From NCBI GenBank assembly GCA_030152145.1, contig JASLIL010000018.1, positions 8,486 through 72,485 of the forward strand: DNA of 64,000 nt, given 5' to 3'. The stretch comes from Tissierellales bacterium (GTDB lineage Bacteria; Bacillota; Clostridia; Tissierellales; JASKZW01). Position 1 is the stretch's first letter. Every line of letters starts with the position of its first letter. Positions 52,612-61,845 of this stretch are shown here, one piece after another. Made by a program: the position numbers and the translations under genes. Under the pieces are notes generated by a model. The model was not told where the DNA came from. It searched no databases and saw nothing but the letters and a program-made list of their open reading frames with translations.

Positions 52612-53655
52612 ATGAATTTTTTTAAGTATATAAGGGATAAAGTGGCTTTAATATTAGTTTTTTTTCTCAATCTAGTTCTTGTTGTTGGGGTTATGACTCT
52701 AGAAGTTTCTAGATCTAATTACAGGATAAGGAAAAGCACCCTAGCCTATGCTTTTATCTTATCCTTTCTGCTATTAGTCTTGTATTTAGGAATCACATAT
52801 CTTACAAGAAGAAGACTTTATAGGGTATTAAAGAAGACCGAGGAGTCGAAAGACCCCCAATATTTCTTTAATATAAACAGGAAATACTCCTATGAGGACG
52901 ACCTCTATAGCAGAAGTATAAATTCTATATATTCCAATGCAGAAGAAAAGATAAAGGACTATGAAAGAAGGGAAAAGTTACACAGGGATTTTAATAATAT
53001 CTGGATTCATCAGATGAAAACTCCTATTTCAGTTATAAATTTACTAATTGATAATGGTATAAAAAGCTCGGGAGATTTAATGAGCCTAAGGGAGGAAGTT
53101 GCTAGGCTGGAAAATGGCCTGGATATGGCCCTCTATAACTTAAGACTACAGGACTTTAAGCTGGACTTCAGGGTTGAAAAGGTGGATCTTCTTCAAATTA
53201 TCAGGAAGGTTATAAACAATAATAAGAATAGCTTTATAGTTAACTCCATATACCCAAAAGTTACTATAGAGGATGAGCTTATAGTCAAAACCGATGGAAA
53301 GTGGATGGAGTTTATAATTAATCAGATAGTACAAAATAGTATTAAGTACACCAAGGTAAAGGACAGTAGGAAGAGGGAAATCTTGGTTAGTCAATCATCA
53401 GAAGGCAAGAAGACAATCCTATCTTTCTATGACAATGGGGTAGGCATAGACTCCAGAGACCTGGCCAATGTATTCAAGCCCTTCTTTACAGGTGAAAATG
53501 GCAGGCTTTATTCAGAATCCACTGGTATGGGCCTCTATCTTACTAAGGAAGTCTTGGATAATTTAGGTCATGGTATAAGTATAGAATCTGAAAAGGGCCT
53601 ATACACCAAAGTAAATATAGTCTTTCCAGAAGAAAAAAATATATATAATTTATAG
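52612..53655 (+). CDS. bceS: BceS-type intramembrane-sensing histidine kinase
   Basis: 347 aa. Two N-terminal membrane helices (about 12-32 and 42-63) with almost no extracellular loop, the hallmark of kinases that sense through the BceAB transporter. The phosphorylated His133 lies in WIHQMKTPISVI, and the ATPase part has NQIVQNSIKYT, DNGVGI, and TGMGLYL. It ends in a terminator, so the transporter genes form a separate unit. Confidence 0.94.
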   Translation: MNFFKYIRDKVALILVFFLNLVLVVGVMTLEVSRSNYRIRKSTLAYAFILSFLLLVLYLGITYLTRRRLYRVLKKTEESKDPQYFFNINRKYSYEDDLYSRSINSIYSNAEEKIKDYERREKLHRDFNNIWIHQMKTPISVINLLIDNGIKSSGDLMSLREEVARLENGLDMALYNLRLQDFKLDFRVEKVDLLQIIRKVINNNKNSFIVNSIYPKVTIEDELIVKTDGKWMEFIINQIVQNSIKYTKVKDSRKREILVSQSSEGKKTILSFYDNGVGIDSRDLANVFKPFFTGENGRLYSESTGMGLYLTKEVLDNLGHGISIESEKGLYTKVNIVFPEEKNIYNL

Positions 53656-53676
53656 AGAGGGTAACCTCTCTTTTTT
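53654..53676 (+). terminator. Terminator after bceS
   Basis: AGAGAGG and CCTCTCT around GTAA, followed by a T-run. Confidence 0.9.
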
Positions 53677-53679
53677 AAT

Positions 53680-53695
53680 CTTACAAAGATGTAAG
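53680..53695 (+). promoter_or_regulatory. Predicted BceR-binding site upstream of bceAB
   Basis: CTTACA-AAGA-TGTAAG contains TTACA-N4-TGTAA, an exact match to the TNACA-N4-TGTAA motif described for BceR-like regulators. A TATAAT box at 53749-53754 lacks a good -35, as expected for an activated promoter; the site is centred near -73 from the implied start. Confidence 0.75.
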
Positions 53696-53868
53696 CTTTA
53701 GACTTAGATTTGAAAGGTAAATCAATGGTTTGAATTATAGAAATCTCCTATAATTGTATTATGAGTTAGGGAAATTTAGGAAGGGTAAGAGTATAGAAAA
53801 GAATTTTTGTATTCTATACCCTGAAAATTGTATTTTATTAGAAGTTTTTATTATAGGAGGAGAATATT

Positions 53869-54639
53869 ATGGCGGTTTTGGAAACTAAGAATTTATCAAA
53901 AATCTACGGTGGTAGATCAGGTAGTTTAAAGGTTAAGGCCTTGAATGATATAAATATAGATATAGAAAAAGGTGAGTTTGTGGGGATAATGGGACCCAGT
54001 GGAAGTGGTAAGTCTACTCTTTTAAATATTTTAGCTACCATAGATTCACCAACATCAGGAAATGTATATATAGATGGTAAGGACCCCCACAAGATGGGCC
54101 TAGATGATCTGGCTGTATTTAGAAGGAGAAATCTGGGCTTTATATTTCAAGATTTTAACCTATTGGACACTCTAACAGTTAGGGAGAATATATCCCTACC
54201 CTTGGTATTAGAGGGGGAAAAGGCCAAGCTTATAGATGAGAAAATAGAAGCTATAGCAAAGGTTTTAAATATATCTGAGATATTAGACAAGAGAACCTAT
54301 GAAATATCAGGAGGTCAACAGCAAAGGACAGCAGCAGCTAGGGCAATAGTAGGTAAGCCAGAGATAGTTATGGCAGACGAGCCAACAGGTAATCTTGACT
54401 CTAAGGCGTCCTTTGATCTTATGACCTCAATGGAAAAACTAAATGTTGAAGAGGGAGCAACCATAGTTATGGTAACCCACGATGCCTTTGCAGCAAGTTT
54501 CTGCCACAGGATTATTATGATTAAGGATGGGGAGCAGTTTTTAGAAATTACAAGAGGAGATAATAGCAGGCAGGTATTCTTCAATGAAATTCTAGATGCC
54601 CTATCCTTACTTGGAGGTGGCTACAATGAAAGTCTCTAA
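53869..54639 (+). CDS. bceA: Antimicrobial-peptide detoxification ABC transporter ATPase BceA
   Basis: 256 aa ATP-binding subunit of the MacB/LolD-like class. Walker A GPSGSGKST, Q-loop FIFQDFNLLD, signature ISGGQQQRTAAARA, Walker B IVMADEPTGNLD. The pair with BceB removes peptide antibiotics such as bacitracin from their lipid target and passes the signal to BceS. AGGAGGAG ribosome site; 14-nt overlap with bceB. Confidence 0.95.
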   Translation: MAVLETKNLSKIYGGRSGSLKVKALNDINIDIEKGEFVGIMGPSGSGKSTLLNILATIDSPTSGNVYIDGKDPHKMGLDDLAVFRRRNLGFIFQDFNLLDTLTVRENISLPLVLEGEKAKLIDEKIEAIAKVLNISEILDKRTYEISGGQQQRTAAARAIVGKPEIVMADEPTGNLDSKASFDLMTSMEKLNVEEGATIVMVTHDAFAASFCHRIIMIKDGEQFLEITRGDNSRQVFFNEILDALSLLGGGYNESL

Positions 54640-56590
54640 GTTGGCCTATAAAAACTTTAAGGGAAATTTCTATAGGTATGCTATGTTTGCCTTAAGTAAT
54701 TCCTTTGCAGTTACAGCCTTCTTTATATTTGCAAACTTTATCTTCCATCCAAGTCTAGATTTTAATGATCTAGGAGGACACTATGTGGCAGCTATGGGAG
54801 CTAAATCTGGTATGGTTATGTCACAGATTATAATAGTAATGTTTTCATTTTTATTTGTAGGCTATTCCACCAGTGTCTTCTTAAAGTCACGTGGTAAGGA
54901 ATTTGGTCTACTATCACTTTATGGCATGACTATGAAGCAGATTAGAAGGTATATAGCCAAGGAAAATACTATGTTATCACTTTTTTCAATAGTAACAGGA
55001 AGCTTAGTGGGAATAGTTTTCTCAAAACTTTTTCTAATGATTATGGAAAACCTTTTGGCCATAGATCTAGCCTTTAATATATCCTTAAAGGCCCTAGGGC
55101 TTACATTTGTAGTATTTTTTATTTTATTTGAAGTCTCAAGCTATATAATGCTATTTAGTCTTAGAGGAAAAGAAATAGCTGAACAGATGAAATCAAGTAG
55201 AATCCCTAAGGAGCTACCAAAATTTTCTAAATCAAAGGCTATTTTGGGACTGGTTCTTCTTCTGTTAGCCTATGGAGTAGCTTGGATTGTAGATGGGGTT
55301 ATGGTTCCTCTTGCTATGATACCAGTTACTACAGTAACAATAGTAGCAAGCTATTTTTTATTCACTCAGTTCTCTATCTATATGGCAGATAAGTTGAAAA
55401 GATCAAAAAAAGTAATATATAATAAGATAAATTTAATAAGTTATTCTCAGATAATATTCAAGCTAAAAGACACTGCAAAGGTAATGTTTTTGGCAGCTAT
55501 TTTTTCAGCTGTAGCCTTTACAGCAACAGAAACCATAGTATCCTTCTATACAGAAATCGGAAGGGTAACAGGCTTTGATAGCTATGAAGACCTGGGAGTT
55601 TCAAGAAGAGATGCCCACCTAGAGGATGAGAAGCTTTTAAAAGAGATTGAAGCAAAGCTGAAAGATGAAGATATAGATATAGTTTTAAAGGAAAATATCA
55701 GGATAGGAATGGTAGAAAACCTGAATCCAGATGAAAATAATAGGGTTGGAAAAAATCCTGGAATAATAGCTCAATCTGAATACAACAAGGCCAAAATAGG
55801 AAAGGGTCAAGAAGCCTTTAATTTAAAGGAAGGTCAGGCTCAATATATCCATATAGATGCCATGTATGATCCTAATAAACTTGTTGGGGATATAGAATAC
55901 AAGTATCCAGTAGACAGTACCAGTCTAAAGTCAGCCAATGAAAAAATTGACTTGAGCCTGGAAAGAGAAATCTATAATGGGGAAATATCTATAGGACGTG
56001 CAGGCTATGCAGAAGTTTTTGTCCTAAATGACAAGGATTTTGAAAGGCTCTACAAGGATATAAAGGATGAAAATAAGAGTAATTATACAATATATAAGTT
56101 TACACTTTACAAAAGAAGCGACAGGGTAGGAAAGGATATATATGAAGATTTTTTAGAAAAGGGTCTAGATGATGTATATATTTATCCCAAGGAAAGTCTT
56201 CTTAAGGAAACAAAGAATCAATTTGCCACCATACTATTTATAGCATTTTTCATAGCCTTCCTATTCTTTATATCATCAGGGAGCATGATCTACTTTAAAC
56301 TCTTTAATGAAATAGAGCAGGATAAGTTAGAATACAGTATATTGGAAAAAATAGGTATGGATCCTAGGGATATTAAAAAAATAATAACCAAGCAAATAGG
56401 AATTCTGTTCTTCCTACCATTTTTAGTAGGAGTGCTCCACTCCCTATTTGCCCTAAAATCTCTATCCAATCTACTACGTATGAATCTAATAAGGAATGGC
56501 CTACTAGTAAGCTTTGCCTTCCTTATATTCCAAATTATATACTTCTTTATTATAAGAAACATATATATGAAAAAACTAGAAAACTACTAG
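54626..56590 (+). CDS. bceB: Antimicrobial-peptide detoxification ABC transporter permease BceB
   Basis: 654 aa from ATG at 54626 (TTGGAGGTGG ahead). About ten membrane segments with two FtsX-like modules (SVFLKSRGKEFGLLSLYGMTMKQI and YSILEKIGMDPRDIKKII), and a large extracellular domain of about 200 residues (roughly 330-520) between the seventh and eighth helices, which is the sensing part in this family. Ends with a terminator. Confidence 0.94.
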   Translation: MKVSKLAYKNFKGNFYRYAMFALSNSFAVTAFFIFANFIFHPSLDFNDLGGHYVAAMGAKSGMVMSQIIIVMFSFLFVGYSTSVFLKSRGKEFGLLSLYGMTMKQIRRYIAKENTMLSLFSIVTGSLVGIVFSKLFLMIMENLLAIDLAFNISLKALGLTFVVFFILFEVSSYIMLFSLRGKEIAEQMKSSRIPKELPKFSKSKAILGLVLLLLAYGVAWIVDGVMVPLAMIPVTTVTIVASYFLFTQFSIYMADKLKRSKKVIYNKINLISYSQIIFKLKDTAKVMFLAAIFSAVAFTATETIVSFYTEIGRVTGFDSYEDLGVSRRDAHLEDEKLLKEIEAKLKDEDIDIVLKENIRIGMVENLNPDENNRVGKNPGIIAQSEYNKAKIGKGQEAFNLKEGQAQYIHIDAMYDPNKLVGDIEYKYPVDSTSLKSANEKIDLSLEREIYNGEISIGRAGYAEVFVLNDKDFERLYKDIKDENKSNYTIYKFTLYKRSDRVGKDIYEDFLEKGLDDVYIYPKESLLKETKNQFATILFIAFFIAFLFFISSGSMIYFKLFNEIEQDKLEYSILEKIGMDPRDIKKIITKQIGILFFLPFLVGVLHSLFALKSLSNLLRMNLIRNGLLVSFAFLIFQIIYFFIIRNIYMKKLENY

Positions 56591-56612
56591 AGAGGCTAAG
56601 CCTCTCTTTTTT
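56589..56612 (+). terminator. Terminator after bceB
   Basis: AGAGAGGC and GCCTCTCT flank TAA, followed by a T-run; the left arm begins in the bceB stop codon. Confidence 0.9.
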
Positions 56613-56669
56613 CTTGGAAAGGTTATAATCTGACTTTTTATTTGGGTATATATAGAGTGAGGTGATAAT

Positions 56670-56915
56670 ATGGATAAGGGAAAAACTTTTGTTAAAGTAG
56701 CGGCTAGCGCAGCTATAGGATCAGCTCTAGGAGCTAGTGGTGGATTCTTAACTGGTGGCAAGAAGGGTTTGAAGAAGGGCTTTAATATTGGAAGTCAGCT
56801 GGGCCTAGTGGCTGGGTTGGCTGCTGGAGTCTTGGCAACTAGGGCAGTAGTTAAGACAAGGAGAAATATAGAAGGAAAACTAGAAGAAAGAAGGGCTTTA
56901 AAGGGGGAGGCTTAG
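56670..56915 (+). CDS. Small glycine-rich YtxH-like protein
   Basis: 81 aa with a Gly/Ala-rich hydrophobic stretch (AASAAIGSALGASGGFLTGG and LGLVAGLAAGVLA), then a basic and charged tail (KTRRNIEGKLEERRA). This is the shape of YtxH-like and gas-vesicle-like small envelope proteins, but the match is by appearance only. GAGGTGA ribosome site before ATG and a terminator right after support it as a real gene. Confidence 0.7.
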   Translation: MDKGKTFVKVAASAAIGSALGASGGFLTGGKKGLKKGFNIGSQLGLVAGLAAGVLATRAVVKTRRNIEGKLEERRALKGEA

Positions 56916-56930
56916 GCTTCCTCTTTTTTT
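56905..56930 (+). terminator. Terminator after the small glycine-rich gene
   Basis: GGAGGC and GCTTCC around TTAG (one G-T pair), followed by TCTTTTTTT. Confidence 0.78.
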
Positions 56931-56943
56931 ATTGTAAAATTCC

Positions 56944-57000
56944 TTGACTTATATCGATAGTCGCTATATAATGAAAAAACAACATATCGATAGTCGATAT
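56944..57000 (+). promoter_or_regulatory. PadR promoter with two palindromic operators
   Basis: TTGACT (56944-56949) and TATAAT (56967-56972), 17-bp spacer. Two copies of a dyad, ATATCGA-TAG-TCGCTAT (56951-56967, one mismatch) and ATATCGA-TAG-TCGATAT (56984-57000, perfect), lie in the spacer/-10 and just past the start, 33 bp apart. This is a clear auto-repression layout for the PadR gene that follows. Confidence 0.8.
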
Positions 57001-57016
57001 ATCGGGAGGTGATAGA

Positions 57017-57337
57017 GTGTCTAAGAAAAAAGCCTTGACCCAGCCTATGTACTATGTTCTTTTAAGTTTGGTTGAGGAAAGGCATGGTTATGAAATAATG
57101 CAGTATATAAGTGATTTAACTGACTCTCGGGTAAAGGTAGGCCCAGGAACTCTTTACGCCCTTTTAGCTAGGTTTGAAGAGGATGGGACCATAGTAATGG
57201 TAAGGGAGTTGGAAAAGAAGAAGACCTATAAAATAAGCTCTGAGGGCAGGAAGCTTTTAGAGGATGAAATCCATAGGTTGGAGAATCTGCTTGAAGATGC
57301 TAGGAAAATTTTAGGAGGTGAAGGTGATGAAATATAG
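57017..57337 (+). CDS. PadR-family transcriptional regulator
   Basis: 106 aa. Winged helix shown by QPMYYVLLSLVEERHGYEIMQYI, KVGPGTLYALLARFEEDGTI and KKTYKISSEGRKLLEDEIHRL, all PadR hallmarks. GTG start at 57017 (GGGAGGTGA ahead). It overlaps the DUF2812 gene by 11 nt; together they form the usual two-gene unit in which PadR represses itself and the membrane partner. Confidence 0.95.
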   Translation: MSKKKALTQPMYYVLLSLVEERHGYEIMQYISDLTDSRVKVGPGTLYALLARFEEDGTIVMVRELEKKKTYKISSEGRKLLEDEIHRLENLLEDARKILGGEGDEI

Positions 57338-58751
57338 ATTTTCAATAAATTATTTAAACATAAATAATATAAGTCAGGTGGAGGAGTATTTAGAGGGAAA
57401 GGCTAGGGAGGGCTTACTTTTAAAGAGGATAGTCATGGGGAATCTTTTTATTTTTGAGAAGGTTGAAGCTAGAGATCTAGTTTTTACTATAGCTCCCAAC
57501 GAACTAGAAACTAGCTACAATAGGATGGCCAAGGACGAGAAAAAAGAATATGATGAGCTTTGTAAAATTTCAGGCTGGAATTATATTACCAGTAGCTTTA
57601 ATCTTCAAATATACTATAGAGAAAGGTCAGAACTAGGCCTAGACATACATACAGATGATGATCTAGAGTTTGAAGTTTTAGAGTCAATAGGCAATAAGCA
57701 GCTTAAGTCTCTTTATATCTCACTGCCACTTTTAATGCTTATAAGTGCTGGAAATATTTCTGCTCTTTTAAATACCAGCTATAGGATTAGGTCAGGTTTT
57801 TCTCAAATAATTATAGTTCCTATGTTAATAGGCGTGGTATCAGGTTTAGCAGAGATATTTACCCTTAAAAAGTTTTTAAAAACCAATAGGAAGAGGCTGG
57901 AACTAGGAGATGACCTTGAGTTTCAAAGAGGCAGCTTTAATTTAAATAAACTTTTCCTAAGCTCCCTACTTTTATCACTAGCTCTTAGCCTAGTTTATAC
58001 TATCTATCTTGGAATTTTCCTAAATAATAGGATTCCACTAATAGCTTCCCTACCAGGCCTTATTGGTTTTTCCCTAGGTGGAATCTATAGGTTTAAGGTA
58101 AAGCCAAGGAAAATATCTTTAAGGAAGAAGAAGGGAATTTTACTCCTTACACTTTTACTTGCAGGCCTTATAGGATTCTCCTTAATTTTCAATCTTAGCA
58201 AGGTTTTAGATGGAAGTTTTAGAGGAGAAAGAGAGGTTTTAAGGCTCTTAGATGGACCTTACCAGGAGGAGACCTACCTAGGAAATATAAGCTTTCTTGC
58301 TCCTAGGTCCTATGACTACAGTTTTGATACTGAGGATGCTAGGGTTAGGCTAGAGTATTCAAAGCTAATAGGAGATAGGATTGGCCATAGACTTGTGGAA
58401 GCCTATAAGAAAGAGGCAAATCAGGATTTGCATCGTAGTAGAAACACTTTTATTGAGGTCTATAGGTCTGGGAAATACTCTGAGAAAGTAAGGGATTTAG
58501 GCCTTGAGGAAAATGAATTTAACGAGCTTTTAAAGCTTCATGAGAAGGAGGCTTTTGCTGAAGCTATTAAGATATTAGATGGAAAATTTAATAAGGAAGT
58601 AGAAGTTAGTGGCTTTGACCAGGTATATGTATTTGGAAAAGAAGAGGATAAATTTTTAATAAGAAGGGCTAGGGAAGTATATTTTATAGAGGCTATATCC
58701 TTTAAAGATATGAATCTACTAAAAAAGGCCCTATATAAGATCCAGGACTAG
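57327..58751 (+). CDS. DUF2812-domain membrane protein
   Basis: 474 aa from ATG at 57327 (AGGAGG 8 nt before; the in-frame GTG at 57318 overlaps that site). The N-terminal DUF2812 domain (about 1-125) starts KYRFSINYLNINNISQVEEYLEGKA, then there are about six hydrophobic segments in two groups and a C-terminal soluble part of about 160 residues. Commonly follows PadR; thought to respond to membrane or drug stress, but no activity is known. Confidence 0.85.
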   Translation: MKYRFSINYLNINNISQVEEYLEGKAREGLLLKRIVMGNLFIFEKVEARDLVFTIAPNELETSYNRMAKDEKKEYDELCKISGWNYITSSFNLQIYYRERSELGLDIHTDDDLEFEVLESIGNKQLKSLYISLPLLMLISAGNISALLNTSYRIRSGFSQIIIVPMLIGVVSGLAEIFTLKKFLKTNRKRLELGDDLEFQRGSFNLNKLFLSSLLLSLALSLVYTIYLGIFLNNRIPLIASLPGLIGFSLGGIYRFKVKPRKISLRKKKGILLLTLLLAGLIGFSLIFNLSKVLDGSFRGEREVLRLLDGPYQEETYLGNISFLAPRSYDYSFDTEDARVRLEYSKLIGDRIGHRLVEAYKKEANQDLHRSRNTFIEVYRSGKYSEKVRDLGLEENEFNELLKLHEKEAFAEAIKILDGKFNKEVEVSGFDQVYVFGKEEDKFLIRRAREVYFIEAISFKDMNLLKKALYKIQD

Positions 58752-58765
58752 TTCCTGGATCTTTT
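58739..58765 (+). terminator. Terminator after the DUF2812 gene
   Basis: GATCCAGGA and TCCTGGATC with a 5-nt loop, followed by TTTT. Confidence 0.85.
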
Positions 58766-58842
58766 GAATAAAAGCTTTTTTGTGCTACAATCAAATTAGC
58801 TCACATCTTAGGAGTGAGACTATTTTTTAGGAGTGGAAAAAA

Positions 58843-59685
58843 GTGAATATAGGATTTATAGGTGCCGGAAAGGTTGGCTGTACCTTCGGACATTATTTAA
58901 AACAGCAGGGCCTAAATGTACTAGGCTATTATAGTTTAAGTAAATCCTCAAGTGAATTAGGTGCAAAACTTACAAATAGCTCACCTCTTAATTTTGATGA
59001 GCTCATTTCTAAATGTAACTATATTTTCATTACCTGTCCAGACCAGGCTATAGATAAGGTTTGGGATAGAATGAAGACTTATGACCTTTGTCATAAGAAT
59101 ATATTCCACATGAGTGGAGCCAAGTCTCTTAGGCTCTTTAGTGGCTATAAAGGGAATTTTTATAGTTTACATCCAATTTATTCTTTTAATTCCAGGAAGG
59201 CAGAAGATCTATCAGAGGTCATATTTTCTATATCAGGAGATGGAATAGAAAATATTCAGGACTTTCTAGACAGGTCAAAAATAAAATATTTTAGAATAGA
59301 AGACAGTCAAAAGGTAAAATACCACGCTGCCTCTGTTTTCATGTCTAATTATTTAGTGGCTCTCTATAAGATAAGCCAGGACCTATTTTTAGAGCTGGGC
59401 ATGGATAGGGATTTTGTTTTTCTGGCTCTGGCCCCCTTGATTTATGGAAGTCTAGATAATATTAGGCTTTCAGGGCCAGAGGGAGCTTTAACAGGGCCCA
59501 TATCTAGAGGGGATCTAGAAACAGTAGAATCTCATATTTTAGAGATGGGAGACTACAGAAATCTTTACAGGGAATTGGGCCTGGTAGCTTTAGACATAAC
59601 TAGGGAAAAAGGAAGCTTGGAAGAAGGGGTCCTAGAGGACCTAGAAAATATATTAAGAGGTGGTTCAGATGAAAAAAACAGTTAA
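58843..59685 (+). CDS. Rossmann/DUF2520 reductase, probable PanG-type ketopantoate reductase
   Basis: 280 aa NAD(P)-binding protein. Rossmann motif [17 protein letters not shown] at the start, then [10 protein letters not shown], the SLHPIYSF stretch, and an all-helical C-terminal DUF2520 domain with [17 protein letters not shown] and [16 protein letters not shown]. Together with panB and panC it fills the missing ketopantoate-reduction step, which fits PanG, the alternative enzyme known in some bacteria without panE. This function is inferred from gene order and family. GTG start at 58843 behind AGGAGTGG; overlaps panB by 17 nt. Confidence 0.85.
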   Translation: MNIGFIGAGKVGCTFGHYLKQQGLNVLGYYSLSKSSSELGAKLTNSSPLNFDELISKCNYIFITCPDQAIDKVWDRMKTYDLCHKNIFHMSGAKSLRLFSGYKGNFYSLHPIYSFNSRKAEDLSEVIFSISGDGIENIQDFLDRSKIKYFRIEDSQKVKYHAASVFMSNYLVALYKISQDLFLELGMDRDFVFLALAPLIYGSLDNIRLSGPEGALTGPISRGDLETVESHILEMGDYRNLYRELGLVALDITREKGSLEEGVLEDLENILRGGSDEKNS

Positions 59686-60505
59686 TAGTTTTAAGAAGGC
59701 CAAGGAAAATTTAGAAAAACTTACCATGTTAACAGCCTATGACTACTCTACAGCAAAGTTAGTGGACCAAGGAGGGGTAGATGGAATTTTGGTAGGGGAC
59801 TCCCTGGGAATGGTCTGCCTAGGATATGAGAATACCCTAAAGGTTACAATGGATGATATGATACATCACACAAAAGCAGTTGTAAGAGGTGTAAATCAGG
59901 CTTTAGTCGTGGCAGATATGCCTTTTATGTCCTATCATCTATCAGTGGAGGATACAGTTAAAAATGCTGGAAGATTGGTAAAGGAAGGAGGGGCAGATGC
60001 AGTTAAGCTAGAGGGCGGAAGGGACTTTATAGAAGAAATAAGGGCCATAATAAGGGCTCAGATCCCTGTTATGGGCCATCTAGGCTTAACGCCTCAATCT
60101 GTAAATCTTCTGGGAGGATTTAAGGTTCAGGCCAAGACCAAGAAAGCTGTGGAAAAGTTATTAGATGATGCTAGAGCTTTGGAAGAAGCTGGAGTTTTTG
60201 CCTTAGTCTTAGAATGTGTTCCAGAAGAAATAGGAAAGATAGTTAGCCAGAGTCTATCCATCCCTACTATAGGCATAGGGGCAGGCAGCTACTGTGATGG
60301 GCAGATTTTAGTTGTAAACGATATGATGGGACTATATAGGGATTTCACACCAAAGTTTGTAAAGCTATATGGAGCCTTGGATGAGGAATATGATAGGGCT
60401 ATAAAGTCCTATATTTTAGAGGTTAAATCAGGAGCTTTTCCAGAGGATAAGCATAACTTTAAAATTGATCAGTCTGTCCTAAGTTCTTTTAAGGGGGAAG
60501 ACTAA
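59669..60505 (+). CDS. panB: 3-methyl-2-oxobutanoate hydroxymethyltransferase
   Basis: 278 aa, first enzyme of pantothenate synthesis (ketoisovalerate to ketopantoate). Start ATG at 59669 with AAGAGGTGG; the in-frame GTG at 59660 lies in that site. Conserved blocks: [59 protein letters not shown] and [15 protein letters not shown]. Stop shared with the panC start in TAATG. Confidence 0.97.
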   Translation: MKKTVNSFKKAKENLEKLTMLTAYDYSTAKLVDQGGVDGILVGDSLGMVCLGYENTLKVTMDDMIHHTKAVVRGVNQALVVADMPFMSYHLSVEDTVKNAGRLVKEGGADAVKLEGGRDFIEEIRAIIRAQIPVMGHLGLTPQSVNLLGGFKVQAKTKKAVEKLLDDARALEEAGVFALVLECVPEEIGKIVSQSLSIPTIGIGAGSYCDGQILVVNDMMGLYRDFTPKFVKLYGALDEEYDRAIKSYILEVKSGAFPEDKHNFKIDQSVLSSFKGED

Positions 60506-61347
60506 TGATTGTCTTAGATAGAATAGCAGATTTAAGGGAAGCTATAGTCAACTTTAAGTCCCAGGGAAAAACCATAGGATTTGTTCCAACCATGGGTTCC
60601 CTTCACAAGGGTCACCTGTCTCTTATGAAAAGAGCTGGCCAGGAAAATGACCTGCTGGTTACAAGTATTTTTGTAAATCCCAAGCAATTTGGTCCAGCTG
60701 AGGACTTTGATAGATATCCTAGAGACCATGAGAGAGATCTAGATCTATGTAGGCAGGAAGGGGTTGACCTAGTATTTCTAGCTAGAGAAGATGAGTTTTA
60801 TCCTGAAAATTACTTAACCTATGTCAGAACTGAAGGTATTACAGAAGGGCTTTGTGGTAGAACTAGGCCAGGACATTTTCAGGGGGTTACTACTGTTTTA
60901 ACAAAGTTTTTTAACCTTGTAGAACCAAATAGAGCATATTTTGGCAGGAAGGATGCCCAGCAATTAATAGTGGTTAGAAAAATGGTGGAAGATCTGAATT
61001 TTCCTATAGAGATTATAGCTTGTGAAACAAAAAGGGAAGAGGATGGTCTGGCCAGAAGTTCTAGAAATATCTATCTATCTCAAGAGGAAAGGAAGGATGC
61101 TAGTTTAATCTATAAATCCCTTTTGGAAGCTAGGGAAAAAATAGAAGCTGGAGACTATGATATAAACAGTATTAGAAAGTTAATGGAGGACATTATAGAA
61201 AGAGGGCCATCTAATAAAATTGATTATATAGAGTTTGTAGATAGTTCTAATCTTGAAAGGTTAGGCAGGGTAGAACTTGGAAGAACCTTAATAGCCCTGG
61301 CTGTAAACACTGGAAAAACTCACTTGATAGATAATATATTTATATAG
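60505..61347 (+). CDS. panC: Pantothenate synthetase
   Basis: 280 aa ATP-dependent ligase joining pantoate and beta-alanine. Nucleotidyltransferase motifs: VPTMGSLHKGHLSLMKRA, VTSIFVNPKQFGP, RPGHFQGVTTVLTKFF, FGRKDAQQL and the late EDGLARSSRN. Last gene of the pan run. No panD follows, so beta-alanine must come from a gene elsewhere or from the medium. Confidence 0.97.
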   Translation: MIVLDRIADLREAIVNFKSQGKTIGFVPTMGSLHKGHLSLMKRAGQENDLLVTSIFVNPKQFGPAEDFDRYPRDHERDLDLCRQEGVDLVFLAREDEFYPENYLTYVRTEGITEGLCGRTRPGHFQGVTTVLTKFFNLVEPNRAYFGRKDAQQLIVVRKMVEDLNFPIEIIACETKREEDGLARSSRNIYLSQEERKDASLIYKSLLEAREKIEAGDYDINSIRKLMEDIIERGPSNKIDYIEFVDSSNLERLGRVELGRTLIALAVNTGKTHLIDNIFI

Positions 61348-61429
61348 CTTGTGAAAAAATAAGGTAAGTATAGATATAAAGAATAAAAGCTTCTAGATAT
61401 ATAGTTTTAAATAATATAGTAAATAGGCA

Positions 61430-61458
61430 TTTACAAATCTTGAAACTAGTGTTATCCT
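61430..61458 (+). promoter_or_regulatory. Promoter of the TPP riboswitch/thi operon
   Basis: TTTACA (61430-61435) and TATCCT (61453-61458), 17-bp spacer; transcription predicted near 61465. The 82 nt before it, from the panC stop, show nothing else I recognise. Confidence 0.55.
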
Positions 61459-61481
61459 ATTTATGGAAATTGAATAATGGT

Positions 61482-61572
61482 GAACAAAGGAGAGCCTTGA
61501 AAAAGGGGGCTGAGAAAGGTGTATTCCTGATCCTTTAACCTGATATAGATAATACTAGCGTAGGGATTGTTC
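61482..61572 (+). ncRNA. TPP riboswitch (THI element)
   Basis: The conserved core is present: GGAGAGCCTTG, GGGGCTGAGA, CCTTTAACCTGAT, GATAATACTAGCGTAGGGA, with P1 arms GAACAA (61482-61487) and TTGTTC (61567-61572). It lies in the only gene-free stretch over 300 bases in the window and controls the thiSFGH genes after it. Confidence 0.96.
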
Positions 61573-61604
61573 TTTAAGTATGATTTTTTATTGTATTTAA
61601 ATTT

Positions 61605-61637
61605 AAGTTACATCTCTATAGGGATGTAACTTTTTTT
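61605..61637 (+). terminator. Expression-platform terminator of the TPP riboswitch
   Basis: AAGTTACATC and GATGTAACTT form a 10-bp stem with an 8-nt loop, followed by a T-run, 16 nt before the thiS start. Confidence 0.9.
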
Positions 61638-61652
61638 ATTGGGGGTGAAAAA

Positions 61653-61844
61653 TTGATAGTTAATGGAAGAGCTAGAGATGACCTTATTGGTCTTAGCATT
61701 GAAGAGCTACTAAAACGTTTAGAACTTAAGAGGGATTATTTGGTAGTTGAGCTAGATGGGAAAATTATAGCTAAGGAAAACTATGGCCTTATATTAAAGA
61801 AAGAAGATAGACTGGAAATAGTTAGCTTTGTAGGTGGTGGTTAA
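61653..61844 (+). CDS. thiS: Sulfur carrier protein ThiS
   Basis: 63 aa ubiquitin-like carrier whose C-terminal Gly is adenylated by ThiF and thiocarboxylated to deliver sulfur for the thiazole ring. Ends in FVGGG as in known ThiS proteins. TTG start at 61653 behind GGGGGTG. Controlled by the TPP riboswitch just upstream. Confidence 0.92.
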   Translation: MIVNGRARDDLIGLSIEELLKRLELKRDYLVVELDGKIIAKENYGLILKKEDRLEIVSFVGGG

Positions 61845-61845
61845 G

